Assembly (NCBI GenBank): GCA_023434095.1
Contig: JAEYTJ010000382.1
Coordinates: 1-5,993, forward strand
Length of the DNA stretch: 5,993 bases
Source of the DNA: Pseudomonadota bacterium
Lineage (GTDB): Bacteria > Pseudomonadota > Alphaproteobacteria > Rhizobiales > Xanthobacteraceae
Direction: 5' to 3'
The notes under the pieces were generated by a model, which saw nothing but the letters and a program-made list of their open reading frames with translations, did not search any database and had not been told where the DNA came from. The position numbers and the translations under genes are program-made. Below are positions 1 through 5,451 of this stretch, piece by piece (the stretch's first letter is position 1; each line of letters starts with the position of its first letter).

Positions 1-88
1 TCAACCCTCCCCTTGCCGCCTCCGCCGCTGAGCGACGGTCGTTGCCGGCAGGGTTAGACGCGGCCGGAAGGAGCGTCAACGCGGGCCG

Positions 89-137
89 GCGCACTGTGGT
101 TGTGCGCGGAGGCACCTTGGGCCGTGCGCGGGCGCAC
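89..137. repeat. Pair of GCGCAC/GTGCGC inverted repeats
   Basis: GCGCAC (89-94) and GTGCGC (102-107) form a perfect 6-bp inverted repeat around a 7-nt spacer. GTGCGC (124-129) and GCGCAC (132-137) form a second one around GG, in the opposite orientation. The two GTGCGCGG copies (102-109 and 124-131) are 22 bp apart, about two helical turns. The arrangement would suit a dimeric regulator upstream of hemB, but such 6-mers are common in DNA this GC-rich. I see no Fnr/FixK-type TTGAT-N4-ATCAA site. The repeats are directly visible; the operator role is only a possibility. Confidence 0.35.
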
Positions 138-191
138 ACGCTGAACCTGTTCGCGGGACTGAACGTGCCGTGACCCTGTGCCGCGCGCCAC

Positions 192-220
192 TCGCGGGCG
201 GCGGACCGGGGGTCTATAAG
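192..220 (+). promoter_or_regulatory. hemB: Possible hemB promoter (-10-like TATAAG)
   Basis: TATAAG at 215-220 is the best -10-like hexamer in the upstream region and stands out against very GC-rich flanks. No good -35 lies 17 bp upstream (TCGCGG at 192-197). Transcription would begin near 226-228, downstream of the ATG at 223, leaving a leader of about 38 nt before the ATG at 265. If real, it therefore favours the downstream start. The exact 10-bp direct repeat CTCGCGGGCG at 191-200 and 236-245 flanks it and may be chance. Confidence 0.25.
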
Positions 221-264
221 AAATGTCAGCGCCCCCTCGCGGGCGAACCAAGAACGAGCGCATC

Positions 265-1311
265 ATGCCCCTCTCCAAGCCCCGCCTGCATGCCGTTTCC
301 GAAGCCGAGGCCGCCGCCAGCCGGCTGGGTCTCGTCCACCGCCCCCGGCGGAACCGGAAGACGGACTGGGCGCGCCGGCTGGTGCGCGAGGCGACGCTGA
401 CGGTGGACGATTTGATCTGGCCGATCTTCGTCATGAACGGGCAGGCCACCCGCACCCCCATCCCCTCCATGCCCGGCGTCGAGCGCCTGACGGTGGACGA
501 GGCGGTGCGCGCGGCGGAGAGCGCGGCGAAACTGAAGATCCCGGCCCTCGCCATCTTCCCCTATATCGACCCCGCCCGCCGCGACCCCACCGGCAGCGAG
601 GCGCTGAACGACAACAACCTCGTCTGCCAGACCCTGCGCGCCATCAAGGCGGAGATTCCGCACATCGGCCTCATCACCGACGTGGCGCTCGACCCCTTCA
701 CCAGCCACGGCCATGACGGCCTCTTGGAGGATGGCCGCATCCTCAATGACGAGACGGTGGAACTCCTCGTGCGTCAGGCGCTGGTGCAGGCCGAGGCCGG
801 CGCCGATGTCATCGCCCCGTCCGACATGATGGACGGCCGCGTCGGCGCGATCCGCGCCGGGCTCGACGCCAACGGCTTCGAGGACGTGCAGATCATGTCC
901 TATGCGGCGAAATACGCCTCCGCCTTCTACGGCCCGTTCCGCGACGCCATCGGCACCGCCAAGACCCTCTCGGGCGACAAGCGCACCTACCAGATGGACC
1001 CGGGCAACGGGCTGGAGGCCATCCGCGAGGCCGCCCTCGATGTGGAGGAAGGCGCGGACATGCTGATGGTGAAGCCCGGCCTGCCCTATCTCGACATCGT
1101 GTGGCGGCTGAAGGAGGCGTTCGGCCTGCCCACCTTCGCCTATCAGGTGTCCGGCGAGTACGCGATGATCGAGGGCGCCATCCGCAACGGCTGGGTGGAC
1201 GGGGACCGCATCGTCCCGGAGAGCCTGCTCGCCTTCAAGCGCGCCGGCGCCGACGGCATCCTCACCTATTTCGCCCCGCGCGTGGCGGAAAAGCTCGCCC
1301 GCGAAGCCTGA
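265..1311 (+). CDS. hemB: Delta-aminolevulinic acid dehydratase (porphobilinogen synthase), Mg-type
   Basis: This cytosolic enzyme (EC 4.2.1.24) condenses two 5-aminolevulinate molecules to porphobilinogen, the second common step of heme, siroheme, cobalamin and chlorophyll synthesis. With the ATG at 265 it has 348 residues, a normal full length. The two Schiff-base lysines are visible: K216 in YAAKYASAFYGPFRDA and K270 in MVKPGLPYLDIV. The metal-site segment DVALDPFTSHGHDG (139-152) carries Asp where zinc enzymes carry Cys. This is the signature described for the magnesium-dependent Bradyrhizobium HemB. The RRNRK stretch near residue 30 and the QVSGEYAMI and YFAP motifs near the end are family-typical. 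An in-frame ATG at 223 would add 14 residues; I prefer 265 because the extension looks non-conserved and a TATAAG element sits at 215-220, but neither start has a strong Shine-Dalgarno. The next gene starts 21 nt downstream. Confidence 0.97.
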   Translation: MPLSKPRLHAVSEAEAAASRLGLVHRPRRNRKTDWARRLVREATLTVDDLIWPIFVMNGQATRTPIPSMPGVERLTVDEAVRAAESAAKLKIPALAIFPYIDPARRDPTGSEALNDNNLVCQTLRAIKAEIPHIGLITDVALDPFTSHGHDGLLEDGRILNDETVELLVRQALVQAEAGADVIAPSDMMDGRVGAIRAGLDANGFEDVQIMSYAAKYASAFYGPFRDAIGTAKTLSGDKRTYQMDPGNGLEAIREAALDVEEGADMLMVKPGLPYLDIVWRLKEAFGLPTFAYQVSGEYAMIEGAIRNGWVDGDRIVPESLLAFKRAGADGILTYFAPRVAEKLAREA

Positions 1312-1332
1312 CGGCGGCGGCGCGCCGCAGCC

Positions 1333-2676
1333 ATGCCCCGCCCGGTGCGCGTCTCCCGCCGCGTCGTCCTCACTGCACTCATCGGCCTGACACTCCTCCT
1401 CACTGGCTGCGGCTCGGTGATCGATTCCGACCAGGCCCGGCTCTGCCGGGCGGCGGCGGTCGCCATGCATGACGACGACACCGAGATCGTCGAGACGCAG
1501 CTGGCGCCGCTGCACAACGATCCCGCTGCGCTGCGCTACACCTATCGCTCCCGCTCTCCACTCGGCAGCGCGCCGCATGAGGTGATCTGCCGTTTCGCGG
1601 CGCAGACCGGAGCCGCCCGTTTCGACCTCGTGGCCCTCGTCGCCGACGGGCGCCCGCTCGGCGAGGCGAGGCTCTACATCCTCAAGCGCTGGTGGCTGGA
1701 AGACAGCCGGAGCGAGGCCGGGGTCCGACCGCTGGCCCGGCTGGGCCCCCGCGGCGCGTACTGGCTGCAGCAGGCTGTGGGCGGCCTCGTGCTGATGGGC
1801 GTCTACGGGCTCGTCGCCGCCGGATTCGCGTTGGTGCACGGGCTGTTCGGCCGGATCAACCTTGCCTTCGGCGAGATCGCCGTCGCCGGTGGGGTCTATA
1901 TGCTGATCGCGTTCAGCCTTGCGGGAGCGATGGGACGCATCGGCCCGGCGGGGCTGGCCACGGCGCTCGTCGCCGGGGTCGCGGGCGCGGCGCTGCTGAG
2001 CTGGGCCGTCGGGCGCACGGTGATCGTGCCGATCCTCGCCCGCGCCCGCTCGCCCCAGCCCGTGCTGATCGCCACGCTTGCGGTCGCCATCGTCCTGACG
2101 GAGCTTTTCCGCCTCACCTCCACCGCGCGCGAGAACTGGCTGCCGGCGCTGTTCAACCGGCCGATCTATCTGGCGGGCGAAGCGGGTTTCATCGCCACCG
2201 TGACGCCGGCCCAGCTCCTCGCGGCCGGCCTGACACTGAGCGGCATTTCCCTGCTTCTCGGTCTCATCCGCCTCACTGGCTACGGCCGCGCCTGGCGCGC
2301 GCACGCCGACGACCCGCTGATGGCGGCGCTGATCGGCGTGCGCGTGCCACGTCTCGTGGGCGCCACTTTTGCGCTGGCAGGGGGCTGTGCGGGACTTGCG
2401 GGAGTGGCGCTGGTCGTGGCCTATGGAACGATTACCCCCGGCGATGGGCTGTCGATGACGCTCAAAGCCTTGATTTCGGCAATTATTGGCGGCATTGGCT
2501 CCGTGCCGGGCGCGCTGCTGGGCGCCGCTCTCGTCGCCGGCGTCGAAATCGTGTGGTCGTCCGCCTTCGATATCGCGTATCGCGATGTGGTGATCTATTC
2601 CCTTCTGGCGGCCGTTCTTCTTCTGCGGCCGGGAGGCCTTCTCCAGCGTGCGGCAGCTTCGCCGCGAGAATTCTGA
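1333..2676 (+). CDS. LivH-like branched-chain amino acid ABC permease with N-terminal lipoprotein-type periplasmic domain
   Basis: This 447-residue protein has two parts. Residues 1-26 look like a lipoprotein signal: arginines R3, R6, R9 and R10, a hydrophobic stretch 11-25, and lipobox L23-T24-G25-C26. Residues 27 to about 140 form a hydrophilic segment with just two cysteines, C38 and C86, which could pair in the periplasm; I do not recognise its family. From about 142 (YWLQQ) it aligns well by eye with E. coli LivH, an inner-membrane permease of the BPD_transp_2 family: GRINLAFGE (173-181), the cytoplasmic coupling-type segment around ADDPLMAALIGV (325-336), and IIGGIGSVPGALLG (384-397). 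Several membrane helices follow to the C-terminus. LivH normally works with LivM, two ATPases and a binding protein, and none is present here. Its substrate is thus unproven. The gene lies 21 nt after hemB and 8 nt before ilvA, suggesting co-transcription. No clear Shine-Dalgarno precedes the ATG. Confidence 0.88.
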   Translation: MPRPVRVSRRVVLTALIGLTLLLTGCGSVIDSDQARLCRAAAVAMHDDDTEIVETQLAPLHNDPAALRYTYRSRSPLGSAPHEVICRFAAQTGAARFDLVALVADGRPLGEARLYILKRWWLEDSRSEAGVRPLARLGPRGAYWLQQAVGGLVLMGVYGLVAAGFALVHGLFGRINLAFGEIAVAGGVYMLIAFSLAGAMGRIGPAGLATALVAGVAGAALLSWAVGRTVIVPILARARSPQPVLIATLAVAIVLTELFRLTSTARENWLPALFNRPIYLAGEAGFIATVTPAQLLAAGLTLSGISLLLGLIRLTGYGRAWRAHADDPLMAALIGVRVPRLVGATFALAGGCAGLAGVALVVAYGTITPGDGLSMTLKALISAIIGGIGSVPGALLGAALVAGVEIVWSSAFDIAYRDVVIYSLLAAVLLLRPGGLLQRAAASPREF

Positions 2677-2684
2677 GTGGTTCG

Positions 2685-3911
2685 ATGACCTTGCCCGTAA
2701 CCCCTGCCGATGTCGCCGCCGCACGCAAGCTGCTGGACGGCGCGGTGCTGCGCACGCCTACCCTGCCGGCGCCGCGCCTTTCGGCGATTACGGGCGCGCA
2801 TGTCTATGTGAAATACGAGAACCTGCAGGTCACTGCGAGCTTCAAGGAGCGCGGGGCGCTGGTGAAGCTCTCCAGCCTCTCGCCACAGGAGCGCGCGGCC
2901 GGCGTCGTCGCCATGTCGGCTGGCAATCATGCGCAGGCCGTGGCCTACCATGCGGCGCGGCTCGGCATCCGTGCCACCATCGTGATGCCGAAGCATACGC
3001 CGATCGTAAAGGTCGCCGCCACCGAGGCGCATGGCGCGCGGGTCGTGCTACATGGCGAGTCGGTGGGCGACGCGTCGGAGGAGGCCGACCGCATCGCCCA
3101 TGCCGAGCATCTCGTCTGGGTCCATCCCTATGATGACCCTCATGTGATCGCCGGCCAGGGCTCCATCGCCGCCGAGATGCTGGAGGACGCGCCGGACCTC
3201 GACGCGCTGCTGGTTCCGGTCGGCGGCGGCGGCATGATCTCCGGCATCGCGGTGGCGGCGCGCGACATGCGACCGGACATCGAAATCATCGGCGTCGAGA
3301 CGCGGCTTTATCCCTCCATGTGGAACGCGCTGCACCAGCAGTCCCTCCCGTGCGAGGGCGCGACGCTGGCGGAAGGCATCGCGGTGAAGCAGGCCGGCAC
3401 GCTGACGCGCGAACTCGTCTCGGCGCTGGTGTCGGACGTCGTGCTGGTGGGCGAGCCCACCATCGAGCGGGCGGTGAATCTGTTCCTGACCCAGCAGAAG
3501 ACGCTGGCCGAAGGCGCTGGCGCAGCCGGCCTCGCCGCGCTGCTCGCCGATCCCGACCGTTACCGCGGCCGCAAGGTCGGGTTGGTGGTGTCGGGCGGCA
3601 ATATCGACCCGCGCATCGTCGCCTCCATCATGATGCGTGAACTGGAACGTGAGGAGCGGATCGTCTCCTTCCGCTTCTCCATGCTCGACCGGCCGGGAGA
3701 GTTGGGCATCATCGCCAGCCTGCTCGGCGGCCTCGGTGCGAACATTCTCGAAGTGGAGCACAAGCGTCATTTCCTCGACGTGCACGCCAAGGGCGCCCGG
3801 CTCGACGTGACGGTGGAAACCCGCGACCGCGCCCATGCCGACGAGGTGTATCGCGCGCTGATCGAGAACGGCATGGACGTGGTGCGGGTCGACTGGCAGT
3901 CCGCCAGCTGA
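2685..3911 (+). CDS. ilvA: Threonine ammonia-lyase (threonine dehydratase) with C-terminal ACT domain
   Basis: This PLP enzyme (EC 4.3.1.19) deaminates L-threonine to 2-oxobutyrate and ammonia, the entry step to isoleucine. The 408 residues show a fold-type II core (about 1-320) with the PLP lysine K54 in SFKERGA, the substrate loop SAGNH (78-82), the glycine-rich phosphate loop GGGG (180-183), E276-G277 in LAEGAGAAG, and the SGGN segment (303-306). A single ACT-like domain follows from about 325 (RIVSFRFSMLDRPGELG) to the end. One ACT domain sets it apart from E. coli IlvA (two ACT-like repeats, about 514 aa) and TdcB (none, about 329 aa). It may be tuned by isoleucine or valine, but effector residues cannot be judged by eye. 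The ATG at 2685 is 8 nt past the permease stop, consistent with coupling. The frame stays open upstream to 1692, but that part is a shadow of the permease gene. Serine deaminase activity is also possible. Confidence 0.94.
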   Translation: MTLPVTPADVAAARKLLDGAVLRTPTLPAPRLSAITGAHVYVKYENLQVTASFKERGALVKLSSLSPQERAAGVVAMSAGNHAQAVAYHAARLGIRATIVMPKHTPIVKVAATEAHGARVVLHGESVGDASEEADRIAHAEHLVWVHPYDDPHVIAGQGSIAAEMLEDAPDLDALLVPVGGGGMISGIAVAARDMRPDIEIIGVETRLYPSMWNALHQQSLPCEGATLAEGIAVKQAGTLTRELVSALVSDVVLVGEPTIERAVNLFLTQQKTLAEGAGAAGLAALLADPDRYRGRKVGLVVSGGNIDPRIVASIMMRELEREERIVSFRFSMLDRPGELGIIASLLGGLGANILEVEHKRHFLDVHAKGARLDVTVETRDRAHADEVYRALIENGMDVVRVDWQSAS

Positions 3912-3969
3912 CAACGGGCGGCGCGCGGTGCCCTTGCCGCCTGCGCGAAGGCGCCCCACCTGACGATCC

Positions 3970-3977
3970 GGGAGGAG
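3970..3977 (+). promoter_or_regulatory. Strong ribosome binding site for the RDD gene
   Basis: GGGAGGAG lies 6 nt before the ATG at 3984 and is the clearest Shine-Dalgarno in the window. It fixes the start of the RDD protein and suggests independent, efficient initiation after the 72-nt gap that follows ilvA. Confidence 0.85.
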
Positions 3978-3983
3978 TCCGGC

Positions 3984-4496
3984 ATGTTCGATACCAGCGA
4001 CGGGGCGATGAAGCCCTATGCCTTCGATCCGCTCGTCGAACCGGAATATTTCCGCGGCGTGCTCGGACGGCGTTTCATTGCCTTCATCATTGACACGGTG
4101 CTCATCTGCGTGCCGGTCGGCATCGCGGCGCTGCTGATCTTCGTGTTCGGCTTCCTCACCTTCGGCCTCGGCTGGTTCCTGTTCAGCCTGCTCGGGCCGG
4201 GCTATGTGGTCTGGGCGCTGGTCTATGTCGGGCTCACCCTCGGCGGGCCGCGCTCCGCCACCATCGGCATGCGGGCCATGGGAATCGAGATGCGGCTGTG
4301 GCACGGCGCCCCGATGACGCCCCTCTTGGCGGTGGTCAGCCTCGTGCTGTTCTGGGTATCGGTGAGCGTGTTCACGCCCTTTGTCACCGTCATCGGGCTT
4401 CTCAACCGCCGCAAGCGGCTGGCGCACGACTTCATCATCGGGACCGTCGTCACCAATAATGACGAGCGGGCCGGCGAACTGCGCGGCTATCGCTGA
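3984..4496 (+). CDS. RDD family integral membrane protein
   Basis: This is a 170-residue inner-membrane protein of the RDD family (named for conserved Arg and Asp residues), whose biochemical role is generally unknown; some members have been linked to ion or solute transport. The first motif is R29-R30 with A33 and D37 at the start of helix 1 (about 31-55). A second hydrophobic stretch spans about 56-87, then a loop with T93-x-G95-x-R97, a third helix about 114-140, and the closing motif RKRLAHDFIIGT (143-154) with the second conserved Asp, D149. Length and order of elements are normal, and the start is fixed by a strong Shine-Dalgarno. From general knowledge, RDD genes are often found near hemB and bpt in Hyphomicrobiales, so its position between ilvA and bpt fits a conserved housekeeping neighbourhood. 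No function beyond a membrane protein can be read from the sequence. Confidence 0.92.
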   Translation: MFDTSDGAMKPYAFDPLVEPEYFRGVLGRRFIAFIIDTVLICVPVGIAALLIFVFGFLTFGLGWFLFSLLGPGYVVWALVYVGLTLGGPRSATIGMRAMGIEMRLWHGAPMTPLLAVVSLVLFWVSVSVFTPFVTVIGLLNRRKRLAHDFIIGTVVTNNDERAGELRGYR

Positions 4497-4524
4497 CATT
4501 TGCGCCGGGGAGCGAAGGCAGGCT

Positions 4525-4553
4525 TTGACGTCGCGCCCGCGCCGCGCGATCCT
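4525..4553 (+). promoter_or_regulatory. bpt: Weak candidate promoter for bpt
   Basis: TTGACG (4525-4530) matches five of six bases of the -35 consensus. GATCCT (4548-4553), 17 bp on, matches three of six at -10, which is tolerable in GC-rich alphaproteobacteria. Transcription would start near 4560, about 20 nt before the GTG at 4580. This would rule out the TTG at 4553 as translation start. It is weak evidence, and bpt could equally be read from upstream. Confidence 0.3.
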
Positions 4554-4579
4554 TGGCGCCTTCGCAACGTGAACCTGCC

Positions 4580-5329
4580 GTGACCGAACATTCGCGCGAC
4601 ACACCGCAGTTCTACCTGACCGCTCCCTCGCCCTGCCCCTATCTGCCGGGGCGGTCGGAGCGGAAGGTCTTCACGCATCTGGTGGGCGAGCGCGCCACCC
4701 AGCTCAACGACGTGCTAACCCATGGCGGTTTCCGGCGCAGCCAGTCGATCGCCTATCGGCCTGCCTGCGAACAGTGCCGCGCCTGCGTTTCGGTGCGCGT
4801 CTGCGTCGACGATTTCCGTGAGACCCGCAGTTTCCGCCGCGTGCGTCAGGCCAATGCCGACCTCGTCGGCGACATCCGCGCCGCCATTCCCACCGCCGAG
4901 CAATATTCCTTGTTCCGCGGCTATCTCGACAGCCGGCACTCCGATGGCGGCATGGCCGACATGACGGTGCTGGACTACGCGATGATGGTGGAGGACAGCC
5001 ATGTCCGCACCCGGCTGATCGAATACCGCCGCCACGGGCCGGCCACGGCGGTCAGCGGGCGCGGCCAAGGTGCGCTTTACGGCGTGGCGCTGACCGATGT
5101 GCTCGCGGACGGCCTGTCCATGGTCTATTCCTTCTACGATCCTGAAGAGAACGTCCGTTCGCTCGGCACCTACATGATCCTCGATCACATCGCCAAGGCG
5201 AAGGCCATGGGGCTGCCCTATGTCTATCTCGGCTATTGGGTCGAGGGGTCGGACAAGATGAACTACAAGCGCCGCTTCCTGCCGCAGGAGCGCCTTGCGC
5301 CGGCAGGCTGGCTGCGGGTGGAGGAATAG
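4580..5329 (+). CDS. bpt: Aspartate/glutamate leucyltransferase (bacterial N-end rule transferase)
   Basis: Bpt (EC 2.3.2.29) transfers leucine from Leu-tRNA to proteins that begin with Asp or Glu, marking them for ClpS-ClpAP degradation in the cytosol. The 249 residues cover both halves of the ATE-type fold. The N-terminal domain has SPCPYLPGR with C19, HGGFRRSQSIAYRP (48-61) and the cluster C63-x2-C66-x2-C69. The C-terminal GNAT-like part has GGMADMTVLDYAMMVEDS, ALTDVLADGLSMVYSFYDP and LGYWVEGSDKMNYKRRFLP. The match to rhizobial Bpt as I recall it is close throughout. I place the start at the GTG (4580), which gives the usual N-terminus MTEHSRDTPQFYLT; a TTG at 4553 in the same frame would add nine atypical residues. 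There is no good Shine-Dalgarno. Older annotations call this family arginyltransferase (Ate); the leucyl specificity is inferred from family membership. Confidence 0.95.
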   Translation: MTEHSRDTPQFYLTAPSPCPYLPGRSERKVFTHLVGERATQLNDVLTHGGFRRSQSIAYRPACEQCRACVSVRVCVDDFRETRSFRRVRQANADLVGDIRAAIPTAEQYSLFRGYLDSRHSDGGMADMTVLDYAMMVEDSHVRTRLIEYRRHGPATAVSGRGQGALYGVALTDVLADGLSMVYSFYDPEENVRSLGTYMILDHIAKAKAMGLPYVYLGYWVEGSDKMNYKRRFLPQERLAPAGWLRVEE

Positions 5330-5371
5330 CCGCAGGTCGCCTTGTGACGGAACCGCGTCGTCGCTGCCGTG

Positions 5372-5389
5372 GCGTCATCGGTCTGTGAC
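5372..5389 (+). promoter_or_regulatory. phoX: Candidate Pho box (PhoB site) upstream of phoX
   Basis: GCGTCAT-CGGT-CTGTGAC is two 7-bp half-repeats at the 11-bp period of PhoB direct repeats (consensus CTGTCAT-N4-CTGTCAY). The first half matches 5 of 7 positions and the second 6 of 7. It ends 62 bp before the ATG of a PhoX-type phosphatase, the class most often under PhoB control. No strong -10 follows at the expected distance, and the same bases also hold the inverted repeat CGTCA-N8-TGACG (5373-5390), so another regulator cannot be excluded. Confidence 0.45.
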
Positions 5390-5407
5390 GTACCGGGACT
5401 AGCTGTC

Positions 5408-5420
5408 TGGAACGCTTCCA
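5408..5420. repeat. Short palindrome TGGAA-CGC-TTCCA
   Basis: A perfect 5-bp inverted repeat with a 3-nt centre lies in the phoX leader, between the candidate Pho box and the ribosome binding site. It looks operator-like, reminiscent of LacI-family sites, but those normally have an even, CG-centred spacing. It may be chance. Confidence 0.25.
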
Positions 5421-5451
5421 ACCGGAGCGAGACAGATTGCCGGAGCCCCCC

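Larger units (their letters stand above)
1..264. other. Upstream region of hemB, no convincing gene
   Basis: I see no protein gene here. The + strand frame from position 3 is open to a TGA at 171-173, but no ATG lies in it. Its G/C preference at third positions is weaker than in the real genes of the window and it resembles nothing I know, so it could at most be the tail of a gene entering from the left. A GGAAGGAG Shine-Dalgarno-like string at 66-73 has no start codon at a usable distance. On the minus strand the frame ending at position 1 is closed again at 76-78. What remains is two inverted repeats and a -10-like element, listed separately. No tRNA or other RNA gene is recognisable. Confidence 0.6.

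Noticed and set aside
3..173. Left-edge open frame on the + strand ending in TGA at 171-173
   Set aside because: It has no in-window ATG, weak third-position G/C preference, includes a rare TTA codon and shows no recognisable motif. It could only be a gene tail if the sequence to the left supports it.
160..175. TGAACGTGCCGTGACC, nearly identical (15 of 16) to 4570-4585, which holds the bpt GTG start
   Set aside because: One such pair is roughly what chance allows in about 6 kb of GC-rich sequence, and the first copy opens no credible gene.
226..2724. An 832-residue open frame on the minus strand, opposite hemB and the permease gene
   Set aside because: It lies antisense to two genes with clear family motifs. 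Its translation is low-complexity in Arg, Gly, His, Ala and Glu with no recognisable domain, typical of mirror frames in GC-rich DNA.
3915..3943. Possible hairpin after ilvA (9-bp stem with two G-U pairs, 11-nt loop)
   Set aside because: No T-run follows, the loop is large and GC-rich stems arise by chance here, so I do not call a terminator.
3048..4604. A 518-residue open frame on the minus strand, opposite ilvA and the RDD gene
   Set aside because: Same reasoning: antisense shadow, biased composition, and it spans three features of the + strand.
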